From: Sphingomonas lenta | Lineage (GTDB): Bacteria > Pseudomonadota > Alphaproteobacteria > Sphingomonadales > Sphingomonadaceae | DNA length: 64,000 nt | Reading direction: 5' to 3' | NCBI RefSeq assembly: GCF_002288825.1 | Contig: NZ_NSLI01000003.1 | Span: 682,001 to 746,000, forward strand | In this document: positions 51,463 to 60,075 of the stretch, piece by piece | Numbering within the stretch: position 1 is the stretch's first letter | How the letters are laid out: each line of letters begins with the position of its first letter | Notes under the pieces: generated by a model | The model's input: the letters and a program-made list of their open reading frames with translations, nothing else | What the model was told of the DNA's origin: nothing | Database searches by the model: none | Translations under genes and position numbers: made by a program

Positions 51463-52569
51463 ATGAAGAAGCAGACGCTCGCCACCGTTCTGACGCTCGC
51501 CGGCGCGGGCGCCGCCGCGGCCGCCTTCGCCCGATCGCGCGTCTCCGGGCGGCTCGAGGAGGTGGCGCGGTTCAACCATCAGGTGACGGGCGTCGCGGCG
51601 ACGGCGGACGGGCGGCTGTTCGTCAACTTCCCGCGCTGGACGGACGACGCGCCGATCTCGGTGGCGGAGCTGCTGCCGAACGGGCGGCTGCGGCCCTATC
51701 CGGACGCGAAGTGGAACGCGTGGCGCAACGAGAAGGCGACGGAGCTGCCGGTTGCTGAGCACTTCGTCTGCGTCCAGTCGATCGTGCCCGACGGCCACGG
51801 CCATCTCTGGGTGCTCGACCCCGGCGCGCCCGGCAATGAGCGCATCTTGGAGGGCGCGCCCAAGCTGGTGCGCGTCGAGCTCGCGACCGACCGGGTGACC
51901 AAGGTAATCCCGATGCCGGGCGACGTGGCGCTCCAGGGGACATACCTCAACGACATCCGCTTCTCGCCCGACGGGCGGACGGGGTACATCACCGACTCCG
52001 GGGCGAGGGGCGCGATCATCGTCGTCGATCTGGAGACGGGAGAGGCGTTCCGCGCGCTCGACGGGCATCCGAGCACGCAGCCCGAGGGCGACGTGGTGGT
52101 GAAGATCGACGGCAAGCCGCTTCGCCGGCCCGACGGCCGCCAACCCTTCTTCGCCGCGGACGGGATCGCGATCTCGAACGACGGCGGGACGCTCTACTGG
52201 CAGGCGCTGACGGGCCGCACGCTCTACGCGATCGACACGGAGTTGCTGCGGCCCGACGTGCCCGCGGCGAAGTGCGCGGCGGGCATGCGCAAGGTGGCGG
52301 AGACGCACGTCGCGGACGGGTTGTGGATGAGCCGGTCGGGTACGCTCTACATCACCTCGCCGGGTGACTCCTCGGTGACCAAGCTCGTGGGCGACGGGGT
52401 AGAGATGGTGCTGACCGACCGGCGCTTACGCTGGCCCGACACCTTCTCCGAAGGGCCGGACGGGACGATCTACGTGACGGCGAGCCGCATCCAGGACACC
52501 AACTGGTTTAAGTCCACCGCGCCCGCGTCGCTGCCGACGCGCCTCTACGCGTTCCGGCCGGACGCTTGA
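51463..52569 (+). CDS. Exported major-royal-jelly/yellow-family (MRJP) beta-propeller protein
   Basis: 368 residues with a hydrophobic N-terminus (VLTLAGAGAAAAAFA). Propeller repeats include VTGVAATADGRLFVNFPRW, VQSIVPDGHGHLWVLDPG, YLNDIRFSPDGRTGYITDS, ADGIAISNDGGTLYWQALTG and the terminal WPDTFSEGPDGTIYVTASR, characteristic of bacterial MRJP/yellow homologues (dopachrome-tautomerase-related). Ligand or substrate unknown. It stands alone 116 bp downstream of the tRNA. Confidence 0.87.
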   Translation: MKKQTLATVLTLAGAGAAAAAFARSRVSGRLEEVARFNHQVTGVAATADGRLFVNFPRWTDDAPISVAELLPNGRLRPYPDAKWNAWRNEKATELPVAEHFVCVQSIVPDGHGHLWVLDPGAPGNERILEGAPKLVRVELATDRVTKVIPMPGDVALQGTYLNDIRFSPDGRTGYITDSGARGAIIVVDLETGEAFRALDGHPSTQPEGDVVVKIDGKPLRRPDGRQPFFAADGIAISNDGGTLYWQALTGRTLYAIDTELLRPDVPAAKCAAGMRKVAETHVADGLWMSRSGTLYITSPGDSSVTKLVGDGVEMVLTDRRLRWPDTFSEGPDGTIYVTASRIQDTNWFKSTAPASLPTRLYAFRPDA

Positions 52570-52608
52570 GCCATGTTTATTCTCGACATCGAATACCCCC
52601 TCGTCTCA

Positions 52609-52742
52609 CGTCACCCCGGACTTGTTCCGGGGTCCATCGTCGTGCGCGTAATCCGTTCGAGGGTTACGCACGACCGTCCGCCCCATGCTCGCCAGCGGTT
52701 CGCCCGGACAGCGATGGACCCCGGAACAAGTCCGGGGTGACG
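52609..52742 (+). repeat. 134-bp MITE-like element, copy A
   Basis: Perfect 31-bp terminal inverted repeats (52609-52639 and 52712-52742), core CCCCGGACTTGTTCCGGGG. The 72-bp interior contains an internal stem (GTGCGCGTAA ... GTTACGCAC) and CATGCTCGCC, GGTTCGCCCGGACAG. Homologous along its length to the element at 55435, which lies in the opposite orientation. Non-coding. Confidence 0.88.
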
Positions 52743-52775
52743 AGAGGGTAGCCTGACCCGAAGCTGTCAGGCGTT

Positions 52776-53783
52776 TTAGCCGAGGATGCGCCGGTAGAGC
52801 GCGAGATAGTCGTCGGCCATTCGATCGACGCTGAACCGCTCGGCGACGCGGGCGCGGCAGGCGGCGCGGTCGAGGTCGCCCGCGCGCTCGATCGCGGCGA
52901 CCGCCTCGTCCGGGCTGTCGACGAGGAAGCCGGTGACGCCGTGCTCGATCAGCTCGGGCATCGAGCCCCGGCGCGTGGCGATGACGGGGGTACCGCACGC
53001 CATCGCCTCGACCACCGACAGGCCGAACGGCTCGTCGAAGTTGATAAGGTGGAGAAGCGCCCGTGCCGAGCCCAGCGCGCGGACGCGGGCCTCGCCGCCG
53101 ACGGGGCCGTGGTAGCTGACGTCCATCCCGTCGTTCGCGGGCGCGACCTCGCGGTCGTGGTAGCTCTGGTCCTGGACCACGCCGTACATGTGGAGCCGGC
53201 GCCCGCTCGCGCGCGCGGCGGCGATGGCCTCGGCCGCGCCCTTGTCGGGGTGGATGCGGCCGAAGAAGAGGAGGTCGTCGCTGCCGACCGGGTCGAAGGG
53301 GAAGTCGTCGAGCGGAATGCCGTGGTGGATCGTTGCGGCGTAGCGGAGCGACGGGTGCCGGTCGGCCTCGCTGATCGCGACGTAATGAACGCGGTCCTGG
53401 AACGGCGCGTACATCGGCAGGATGCGCTCGGACCCGAAGCCGTGGATGGTGGTCACCACCGGCGTCTTCACCAGCGGCACGAAGGCGTGGGCGGGGAAGT
53501 CGGCCTGGTTGTGTATGACGTCGAAGCTGTGCGCCTGCGCGAACAGGTGCGCGAGGTGGCGGTACTCCCAGACCTTGGCGTCGATCGACGGGTCCTCGGA
53601 GTAAGGAGCGGGCACCACGCCGTCGAGCTTGCCCGCGGTGAGGCTGTCGAGCGTCGCGAACAGCGTCACGTCGACCCCGCGCGCGACCAGCGCCTCGGTG
53701 AGCAGGCTGGTGACGAGCTCCCACGGGCCGTAGTGGCGCGGCGGGGTGCGCCAGGAGATGGATGCCAACATGGCGACCTTCAC
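52776..53783 (-). CDS. GT4-family glycosyltransferase
   Basis: 335 residues. PPRHYGPWELVTSLLTEAL, FDVIHNQADFPAHAFVPLVK, FGRIHPDKGAAEAIAAARAS, and the E-x7-E motif in DEPFGLSVVEAMACGTPVIA, then GSMPELIEHGVTGFLVD. GTG start at 53783 overlaps the GH13 stop. Probably makes a small glucoside or oligosaccharide acted on by the GH13 enzyme, but the product is unknown. Confidence 0.9.
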   Translation of the reverse strand: MKVAMLASISWRTPPRHYGPWELVTSLLTEALVARGVDVTLFATLDSLTAGKLDGVVPAPYSEDPSIDAKVWEYRHLAHLFAQAHSFDVIHNQADFPAHAFVPLVKTPVVTTIHGFGSERILPMYAPFQDRVHYVAISEADRHPSLRYAATIHHGIPLDDFPFDPVGSDDLLFFGRIHPDKGAAEAIAAARASGRRLHMYGVVQDQSYHDREVAPANDGMDVSYHGPVGGEARVRALGSARALLHLINFDEPFGLSVVEAMACGTPVIATRRGSMPELIEHGVTGFLVDSPDEAVAAIERAGDLDRAACRARVAERFSVDRMADDYLALYRRILG

Positions 53784-55357
53784 GCGATCACCAGCCCCTC
53801 GTCGGCGCGGAGCATGCCCGGCTCCGGATCGCCGCCCAGCGTCGACAGCAGCGGCTCGCCGCGCCAGGGGACGGCGATGCGGTCCCCCGTGAGGTTCAGC
53901 AGGATGCGCAGCCGTTCGGCCCCGTGCGAGCGCTCATAGTCGAGCACGCCGTCGGGCGCGTCGAGCAGCGAGACGTCGCCGATCGATAGGGCCTCGCGCG
54001 CGCGCCGGAGCGCAAGCAACGCGCGGTAGAGGTTCAGCATCGACGTGCGCTCGCCCTCTTGCGCGGCGACGTTGCGCGTCGCCCAATCGGGATGCAGCGG
54101 CAGCCAGGGCTCGGCGTCGCTGAACCCGCCGTTCGGGCCCGCGTCCCACGCCATCGGCGTGCGCGAGCGGTCGCGGCCCAAGCCGAGGCCGGGCTGGCGC
54201 AGGTCCTGCGGGTCGTGGACGCGGTCGGGCGGGATCGCGACCTCGCCGATGCCGATTTCGTCGCCCTGGTAGAGCGTGGGGGTGCCGCGGAGTGTCAACA
54301 ACAGCATGGCCGCGACGCGCGCTTGGGCCTCGCCGAGCTTGGCTGCGATGCGCGGGGCGTCGTGGCTGCCCATCACCCAGTTGGGCCAGCCACCCGGCGG
54401 CAGCGCGGCCTCGTAGGATGCGATGACCTGGCGCAGCGCATCGGCGCGCCAGGGCGTGTCCATCAGCTGGAAGTTGAAGGGCAGGTGCACGCCCGGCGCG
54501 TCGGCCGAGCCGTAGTAGCGCATCAGCGTGTCGAGCGGCAGGCAGATCTCGCCCACGAGCAGCCGGTCGCCATAGTCGTCCGCCAGTTTGCGGAAGCTCG
54601 CCGCGATCTCGTGCACCTCCGGCTGGTTCGCTGAATGGAGCTGGAGCACCTTGAACTTCTCGCCCAGCTCCGGCCGGTAGTCGGGGTTGAGCGGGTTGTC
54701 GGGCAACCCTTCCGCCTTGACCATGTGCCACAGCACGTCGATGCGGAACCCGTCCACGCCGCGGTCGAACCAGAAACGCAGTACGTCCGTCATCGCCGCG
54801 CGGACCTCCGGGTTGCGCCAGTTGAGGTCGGGCTGCTCCTTGAGGAATGCGTGGAGGTAGTATTGCCGCGTCCACGGGTCGTACTCCCAGGCGGAGCCAC
54901 CCATGTCGCTGGTCCAGTTGTTGGGCGGGCCGCCATTCGGACCGGGGTCGCGCCAGATGTACCAGTCGCGCTTGGGGTTGCTGCGCGACGCGCGGCTCTC
55001 GACGAACCAGGGATGCCGGTCCGAGCTGTGGTTGGGCACGAAGTCGAGGAGCAGCTTCAGGCCCCGCGCGTGCACGGCGCGGAGCAGGCGATCAAAGGCG
55101 ACGAGGTCGCCGAACAGCGGATCGACGCCGGTGTAGTCGGCGACGTCGTAGCCGAAATCCGCCATGGGCGAGGGGAAGATCGGCGACAGCCACACCGCGT
55201 CCACGCCGAGCGACGCGACATGGTCGAGCCGGCGCTCGATACCCGCGAGGTCGCCCACGCCGTCGCCGTTCGAGTCCTGGAACGAGCGCGGGTAGATCTG
55301 GTAGATCACGCCGCGCTCCCACCAGGGGGCGGGTCGGGGGTGCTCGGGGGACGCCAT
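53780..55357 (-). CDS. GH13-family alpha-glucosidase
   Basis: 525 residues. VIYQIYPRSFQDSNGDGVGD starts the TIM barrel; LLLDFVPNHSSDRHPWF is region I, GVDGFRIDVLWHMVK carries the nucleophile Asp (region II), LLVGEICLPLD the acid/base Glu (region III), and GSHDAPRI region IV (His-Asp kept, preceding Ser instead of the usual Asn). Hydrolyses or transfers alpha-glucosides. No signal peptide, so cytoplasmic. First gene of a two-gene operon with the GT4. Confidence 0.93.
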   Translation of the reverse strand: MASPEHPRPAPWWERGVIYQIYPRSFQDSNGDGVGDLAGIERRLDHVASLGVDAVWLSPIFPSPMADFGYDVADYTGVDPLFGDLVAFDRLLRAVHARGLKLLLDFVPNHSSDRHPWFVESRASRSNPKRDWYIWRDPGPNGGPPNNWTSDMGGSAWEYDPWTRQYYLHAFLKEQPDLNWRNPEVRAAMTDVLRFWFDRGVDGFRIDVLWHMVKAEGLPDNPLNPDYRPELGEKFKVLQLHSANQPEVHEIAASFRKLADDYGDRLLVGEICLPLDTLMRYYGSADAPGVHLPFNFQLMDTPWRADALRQVIASYEAALPPGGWPNWVMGSHDAPRIAAKLGEAQARVAAMLLLTLRGTPTLYQGDEIGIGEVAIPPDRVHDPQDLRQPGLGLGRDRSRTPMAWDAGPNGGFSDAEPWLPLHPDWATRNVAAQEGERTSMLNLYRALLALRRAREALSIGDVSLLDAPDGVLDYERSHGAERLRILLNLTGDRIAVPWRGEPLLSTLGGDPEPGMLRADEGLVIA

Positions 55358-55434
55358 CGGGGCGGGTTTCTAGGGGCGAGCCGAAGCCGGGTCCATCGGC
55401 TTCAAGGGACGCTGACGCCCGACTACCCTATTAC

Positions 55435-55568
55435 CGTCACCCCGGACTTGTTCCGGGGTCCATCGCTGTCCGGGCGAACCGTCGGCGAGCATGGGAACCG
55501 ACGGTCGTGCACACCCTCGCACGTGCCGTGCGCACGACGATGGACCCCGGAACAAGTCCGGGGTGACG
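55435..55568 (-). repeat. 134-bp MITE-like element, copy B (opposite orientation to copy A)
   Basis: 31-bp terminal inverted repeats 55435-55465 and 55538-55568, identical to those of copy A. Its interior read on the minus strand matches copy A throughout, e.g. CATGCTCGCC and GGTTCGCCCGGACAG, with changes in the internal stem that keep pairing. The remaining gap to 55624 contains nothing else recognised. Confidence 0.88.
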
Positions 55569-55624
55569 GTGGCGTGGAGTGACGGGGCGGGTTGAAAGAC
55601 GGGGTGGGCGGGAAACGGGGAGGC

Positions 55625-56257
55625 CTACGCGTCCGTGACCGGCTGCGGGTGGTTGGGGGTGAGGATCAGCGTGCGGCCCTCGACGCGCCAGCTCTTGAGC
55701 TTGGACAGGAAGTTCATGCCCAGCACGTCCACGTCGCCGAAAGCGGGCGAGACGACCACGCCCAGGCCGCCCGCCTTGATGTTGCCGAGCCGGAGCTCGT
55801 CCACGCGGCCCGACCGCGCGGCGACGGTGCCGTTAGCGGTGCGGATCAGCACGGGGATGGGCGAGGGCGCGGCGTCCAGCCCGATCTCGCGCGCGGTGCG
55901 ATCGGAGATGGCGGTGATCGTGGCGCCGCTGTCGACGAGCATACGGCGCTCGACGCCGTCCAGCCGGACGTTGGCCCAGAAATGGCCGTCGGGCGACATT
56001 TGAAGGCGCACCTCCTCGCCCACGACCGCTTGCGCGTCGCGCTCGAGCGGGGCGAGCAGGCGGCCGATATAGGGCTCGAACCGGTCGCGCTGACCCGTCA
56101 CGAGGATCAGCACCAGCGCCACCACCGCCAGCGACCCGAGCCGCGCCAGCCCGGCGACGATCGGCACGCGGATCCAGCCGACGATCGACAGCACGATCAG
56201 CGCGAGCAGCAGGGGAAGGATGGCAGTGTCGTTGAGCAGCGGGGTCACGGGTGACAT
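55625..56257 (-). CDS. Membrane-anchored retropepsin-like aspartic protease
   Basis: 210 residues. Two N-terminal membrane segments (LPLLLALIVLSIVGWI and LGSLAVVALVLILVTG), then a periplasmic domain with ERRMLVDSGATITAIS, the D-S-G-A/T catalytic motif of retropepsins, and GDVDVLGMNFLSKLKSW as the conserved beta-strand. Resembles the TIGR02281-type family. Physiological substrate unknown. Confidence 0.85.
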   Translation of the reverse strand: MSPVTPLLNDTAILPLLLALIVLSIVGWIRVPIVAGLARLGSLAVVALVLILVTGQRDRFEPYIGRLLAPLERDAQAVVGEEVRLQMSPDGHFWANVRLDGVERRMLVDSGATITAISDRTAREIGLDAAPSPIPVLIRTANGTVAARSGRVDELRLGNIKAGGLGVVVSPAFGDVDVLGMNFLSKLKSWRVEGRTLILTPNHPQPVTDA

Positions 56258-56323
56258 ATGGTGACGCTTATGGGCGGTCGCCACTTGCGGGGGGCTGAAC
56301 GGGTCCGATAGGCGGGGCGGGCC

Positions 56324-56584
56324 ATGGACCTGGACGACCTGCTCATCCGCTATTTCGGCACGGCCGATCTCGACGCGCTCGCTCCCGAAGCGCTGGCGGA
56401 CGGCAAGGAGCGCATCCGCGTGGCGCTCGGCACCGATCGCGACGCGGGGCGGCGGTTCGCGTTGTGGGCGCTGCTGCACGCGCTGGGCGACGCGCCCGAC
56501 CCCGCGGCCGTGTTCAAGAACCCCGCCGAGCGCCGCGCCGCCGAGGACTATGCCCGCGCCGCCGAGCGGCTGGAGCGCGAGTGA
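56324..56584 (+). CDS. Small hypothetical protein upstream of the YcaQ gene
   Basis: 86 residues, helical: LDDLLIRYFGTADLDALAPE, GRRFALWALLHALGDAPDP, RRAAEDYARAAERLERE. No known domain. Its TGA overlaps the GTG of the following gene, so the two are coupled; it could be a partner of the glycosylase, but nothing direct shows it. Confidence 0.75.
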   Translation: MDLDDLLIRYFGTADLDALAPEALADGKERIRVALGTDRDAGRRFALWALLHALGDAPDPAAVFKNPAERRAAEDYARAAERLERE

Positions 56585-57741
56585 GTCCCGCCGAGGCGCG
56601 CCGTATCGCGCTGGCGGCGCAGGGGTTCGGTGGGCCGAAGCCCGCGACGGTGAACGCCGGCCACCTCCGCCGCAATATCGAGCGGCTCGGGTTGCATCAG
56701 ATCGACAGCGTCAACGTGGTCGCGCGGGCGCACTACCTGCCCGCCTTCTCCAGGCTGGGTCCATACGACCAGGCGCTGCTCGACCGCGCCGCCTGGGGGC
56801 CGCCGGGCAAGCGGCGCACGTTCGAGTATTGGGCGCACGAGGCGTCGCTGCTGCCGTTGGAGCTGCACCCGCTCTTGCGCTGGCGCATGAAGCGCGCGGA
56901 CGAGGGCAGGGCGGGCTACGGCTCCATGCGCGCCTTCGCGGGCGAGCGGCGGGGGCAAGCGATGGCGGTGCTCGACCGCATCCGCGCCGAAGGGCCGCTC
57001 GCCGCGTCCGACTTCGAGGCGAGCCGCACGGGCTGGTGGGCGTGGAGCGACGCCAAGCGGACGCTGGAATGGCTGTTCTACGCGGGCCACGTCACGACGC
57101 GCACGCGGCGGCGCAGCTTCGAGCGCGTGTACGACCTGACGGAGCGCGTGATCCCGGCCGCGGTGCTGGCGCTGCCCACGCCCGACGAGCGCGACGCGCA
57201 CGCCGCCTTGATCGAGATAGCCGCGCGGGGGCTGGGCGTGGCGACGGCCGGCGAGCTGCGCGACTATTTCCGCCTGGGACCGGAGGACGGGCGCGCGGCG
57301 GTCGAGCGGTTGGTGGACGAGGGCGTGCTCGTGCCGGTCGCCGTGCCGGGCTGGCCGCCCGCGTACATGCATCGCGACGCGCGCGTGCCCCGCCGGGTAC
57401 GTACGCGCGCGCTGCTGGCGCCGTTCGACCCGCTCGTCTGGGAGCGCGACCGCGCGGAGCGGCTGTTCGGCTTCCGATACCGCATCGAGATCTACACGCC
57501 CGCCGCCAAGCGCCAGCACGGCTATTACGTGCTGCCTTTCCTGCTCGATGAGGCGCTGGTCGCGCGGGTCGATGTAAAGGCGGACCGGCAGGGGCGGCGG
57601 TTGCTGGTCCACGCCGTCCACCTGGAGCCGCACGCGCCGGGGCGCACGCTCGATGAGCTCGGAGCGGAGCTGCGGCTGATGGCGGACTGGCTGGGGCTGG
57701 ACGAGGTGGTCGAACCCTCCCGTTCCGTCATCCCAGCGTAA
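56581..57741 (+). CDS. YcaQ/AlkX-family DNA glycosylase (winged-helix, HTH_42)
   Basis: 386 residues. LGLHQIDSVNVVARAHYLPA includes a Q-I-D motif matching the Q-hydrophobic-D catalytic pair described for YcaQ/AlkX, glycosylases that unhook interstrand crosslinks and alkylated purines. FEYWAHEASLLP and LLAPFDPLVWERDRAERLFG are other conserved segments. GTG start at 56581. Confidence 0.88.
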   Translation: MSPAEARRIALAAQGFGGPKPATVNAGHLRRNIERLGLHQIDSVNVVARAHYLPAFSRLGPYDQALLDRAAWGPPGKRRTFEYWAHEASLLPLELHPLLRWRMKRADEGRAGYGSMRAFAGERRGQAMAVLDRIRAEGPLAASDFEASRTGWWAWSDAKRTLEWLFYAGHVTTRTRRRSFERVYDLTERVIPAAVLALPTPDERDAHAALIEIAARGLGVATAGELRDYFRLGPEDGRAAVERLVDEGVLVPVAVPGWPPAYMHRDARVPRRVRTRALLAPFDPLVWERDRAERLFGFRYRIEIYTPAAKRQHGYYVLPFLLDEALVARVDVKADRQGRRLLVHAVHLEPHAPGRTLDELGAELRLMADWLGLDEVVEPSRSVIPA

Positions 57742-57843
57742 GCTGGGATCGCGTGGTTCGGGCCGGGTGCGTTCTCGGCCAACGACCCCAGCGATCGGGC
57801 ACCCAGCAAAGTATCACTTTGCTGGGACCCTTGCTGGGGTGAC
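57726..57843. repeat. REP-like pair with nested palindrome
   Basis: Left arm around CGTCATCCCAGCGTAAGCTGG (first 20: 57726-57745) and a right arm ending TTGCTGGGGTGACG (57830-57843). Between them is CCCAGCAAAGT-ATC-ACTTTGCTGGG (57802-57826), the same extra palindrome as at 46537. Confidence 0.7.
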
Positions 57844-57892
57844 GATGATGGGGCGCAACCTGACGTTCACGGCTACGCGCTATGCCGGTTTC

Positions 57893-58012
57893 ATGGACGA
57901 TAAAGAGCTGAGCCCGCTCGCGCTCGCGGCGGTGGTGCTGATCGTGCCCGGCGGCACGCTGATCGCGGCCGCCGTGCTGGCGCGGCGCTGGCGGAGGCGG
58001 GCGAGGGGGTGA
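57893..58012 (+). CDS. Small single-pass membrane ORF
   Basis: 39 residues from ATG 57893: MDDKELSPLAL, hydrophobic AAVVLIVPGGTLIAAAVLA, basic tail RRWRRRARG. A longer in-frame start exists at 57845. Plausible small membrane protein, but no clear ribosome-binding site and surrounded by repeats. Confidence 0.45.
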   Translation: MDDKELSPLALAAVVLIVPGGTLIAAAVLARRWRRRARG

Positions 58013-58023
58013 CACTCCTCTTC

Positions 58024-58126
58024 GTCATGCCGGACTTGATCCGGCATCCACGCGCGTCCGCTTGTTCGAGAGCGCCTTTGCGAACAGGCGTGCCGCGCAT
58101 GGATCCCGCGTCAAGCCCGGGATGAC
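58024..58126. repeat. REP-like inverted pair
   Basis: Left arm around CATGCCGGACTTGATCCGGC (58025-58044) and right arm around GGATCCCGCGTCAAGCCCGG (58100-58120). Fills the gap before the divergent sugar dehydrogenase gene end. Confidence 0.7.
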
Positions 58127-58148
58127 ATTGGAAGAAGGGGGCTCGTCC

Positions 58149-59078
58149 TTAGAATGTGAACGCCTCCGCGCGCTCGTGGGACGCGACCAGCATCGCGTCG
58201 GCGACGAGGCGCAAGGGGCGTACGTCGACGTCCGAGCGCCGTGCGGCGACCAGTTCGGCGAAATGGGCGTAGAGGTTGGGGTATTCGCGGTTTTCCGCCG
58301 CCCGCGGCTCCTCGCCGGGGAGCGCGAGCTTGCTGCCGCCCTCGTGGAGCTTGAGCGTGCCCCCGTCCGTGTCGACCTCGATATCCCAGGTCTGCGGGCC
58401 GGTCTGGAGGAAGTCGAGCTCGAACGAGCCGTCCGCCCCTCCGGTCCGCAGCTTGAGCGACGCCGCGATCGGCGCATGGCGGTTCTCGGGGGTGCGCAAC
58501 GCGGCTTCGGTCACGAACAGCTCTTGCGGAAGGATGTGCGTCGCGATCGACAGCGCGTTGATGCCGGGGTCGAACACGCCGAACCCGCCGGGACCCAGGA
58601 TCCACTCCTGCCCGGGGTGCCAGCGGCGGATATCCTCCTTCCAGGTGATGCGCAGGCCGGTCACCTGCTTGCCGGCGAGCCACTCGCGCGCGGGCTCGAC
58701 GCCCGCGGCGGCGCGCGAGTGCCAACTCGTGTAGAGGACGACGCCCTTGGCCTCCGCCCGGCGCGCCAGGTCCTCTACCTCCGACAGCGTCGCGGCGGGC
58801 GGCTTCTCCATCATGACGTGCAGCCCCGCCTCGATCGCGGCGGCGGCGAGCTGGTGGCGGCCCTGGGGCGGCGTGCAGAGCGGCACGGCGTCGAGGTCGT
58901 GGCCCGCAGCGATCATCTCCTCGATGCTGCCGTGGCCGGGCACGCCGTCGACCTGGTGCGGGCTGCGGCTGGCGGTGGCGGCGAGTTCAAAGCGGTCGTC
59001 GGCGGCAAGGGCCGGAAGATGCTGATCCCGCGCGATTTTTCCGATGCCGACCAGACCCAGACGGATGCGCTTCGCCAT
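58149..59078 (-). CDS. Gfo/Idh/MocA-type sugar 1-dehydrogenase (galactose/arabinose dehydrogenase-like)
   Basis: 309 residues. Rossmann start RIRLGLVGIGKIARDQHLPA, then DAVPLCTPPQGRHQLAAAAI and VMMEKPPAATLSEVEDLAR with the EKP catalytic lysine. WKEDIRRWHPGQEWILGPGG and GVFDPGINALSIATHILPQE closely resemble D-galactose 1-dehydrogenase of Pseudomonas and alphaproteobacterial L-arabinose 1-dehydrogenase. It would oxidise the sugar to a lactone, the substrate of the divergent SMP-30-type gene. ATG 59078 preferred; GTG 59081 also possible. Confidence 0.87.
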   Translation of the reverse strand: MAKRIRLGLVGIGKIARDQHLPALAADDRFELAATASRSPHQVDGVPGHGSIEEMIAAGHDLDAVPLCTPPQGRHQLAAAAIEAGLHVMMEKPPAATLSEVEDLARRAEAKGVVLYTSWHSRAAAGVEPAREWLAGKQVTGLRITWKEDIRRWHPGQEWILGPGGFGVFDPGINALSIATHILPQELFVTEAALRTPENRHAPIAASLKLRTGGADGSFELDFLQTGPQTWDIEVDTDGGTLKLHEGGSKLALPGEEPRAAENREYPNLYAHFAELVAARRSDVDVRPLRLVADAMLVASHERAEAFTF

Positions 59079-59095
59079 CACCGTTCCCCTTTACA

Positions 59096-59111
59096 ATTAT
59101 CCGACATATTC
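59096..59111. promoter_or_regulatory. Candidate operator in the divergent sugar-catabolism promoter
   Basis: AATTATCCGACATATT lies 18 bp upstream of the dehydrogenase start, AT-rich in an otherwise GC-rich gap (59079-59191). Its imperfect dyad resembles GntR-type sites for sugar-acid regulators. The regulator gene is not in view. Confidence 0.35.
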
Positions 59112-59191
59112 GCCATAAGCGCGCCGCTCGCCCGTCTCAACGCCGGACCATCGGGTCCGGGTTCCGGCGGGCGCGTGAAGAGGAAGCGGGA

Positions 59192-60061
59192 TTGGCGCAG
59201 CTCAGCGACGTCCGGATCATCAGGCGCGACCGGCGCGACCGGCTGGGCGAGGGGCCGCTGTGGCACGCGGCCGACGGCGCGCTCTACTGGGTCGACATCC
59301 TCGATCGGCGGCTGAACCGGCTGGCATTGGCGGACGACAGCGTCGACGATTGGGAGCTGCCGGAAATGACGGGTTGGGTCGTCGCGCGCCGCGATGCGCC
59401 CGGCTTCCTGGCCGGCGCGGAGAGCGGGGTGAAGGCGCTGACGCTCGAACCCTTCGCGATCGAGCCGTTCGCCGACCTGCCCGACCACCCGCCCGGCAAC
59501 CGCATGAACGACGCCAAGGCGGACGCCCGAGGCCGCGTCTGGGCGGGGACGATGCCGATCACCGCCGACCGGCCGACGGGCGCTTTCTACCGCGTCGACA
59601 CGGACGGAGCCGTCTCGGTCGCGGATCGACCCTACACCATCGCCAACGGCCCGGCGATCAGTCCGGACGGCCGGTGGCTGTTCCACACGGATACGCGACG
59701 GCGCGAGACCTATCGCTTCCGCCTGCACGAGGACGGCACGCTCGACGACAAGCGGCTGTGGCTCCGCTTCGAGGAGGCCTGGGGCACGCCCGACGGCATG
59801 ACCTTCGACGCGGAGGGCGGGCTGTGGATCGCGCACTGGGGCGGATCGCGCGTCAGCCGCTTCGATCCCGACGCCAGGATCGAGCGCGACATTCGCCTGC
59901 CCGCGAGCCAGATCACCAGCATGGCGTTCGCGGGCGAGCGGCTCGACCGCATGTTCGTGACCTCGGCCGGGGACGGCGTCGACGAGCCGCACGGGGGCGC
60001 GCTGTTCGAGGTTGACCCCGGCGTTCAGGGCGTGGAACCTCACAAGTTCGGAAAAGAATGA
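59192..60061 (+). CDS. SMP-30/gluconolactonase-family sugar lactonase
   Basis: 289 residues. RRDRLGEGPLWHAADGALYW (metal Glu in LGEGP), NRMNDAKADARGRVWAGTMP (Asn metal ligand), YTIANGPAISPDGRWLFHTD and GTPDGMTFDAEGGLWIAHWG are the SMP-30 propeller motifs. Opens the lactone made by the neighbouring dehydrogenase. Start TTG at 59192 with AGAGGAAG upstream. Confidence 0.9.
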   Translation: MAQLSDVRIIRRDRRDRLGEGPLWHAADGALYWVDILDRRLNRLALADDSVDDWELPEMTGWVVARRDAPGFLAGAESGVKALTLEPFAIEPFADLPDHPPGNRMNDAKADARGRVWAGTMPITADRPTGAFYRVDTDGAVSVADRPYTIANGPAISPDGRWLFHTDTRRRETYRFRLHEDGTLDDKRLWLRFEEAWGTPDGMTFDAEGGLWIAHWGGSRVSRFDPDARIERDIRLPASQITSMAFAGERLDRMFVTSAGDGVDEPHGGALFEVDPGVQGVEPHKFGKE

Positions 60062-60075
60062 GCAAGGAGAATGGG

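Noticed and set aside
52609..52742. Possible CRISPR repeat-spacer unit
   Set aside because: Two inverted arms only, no direct repeats with regular spacers; no cas genes anywhere in the window.
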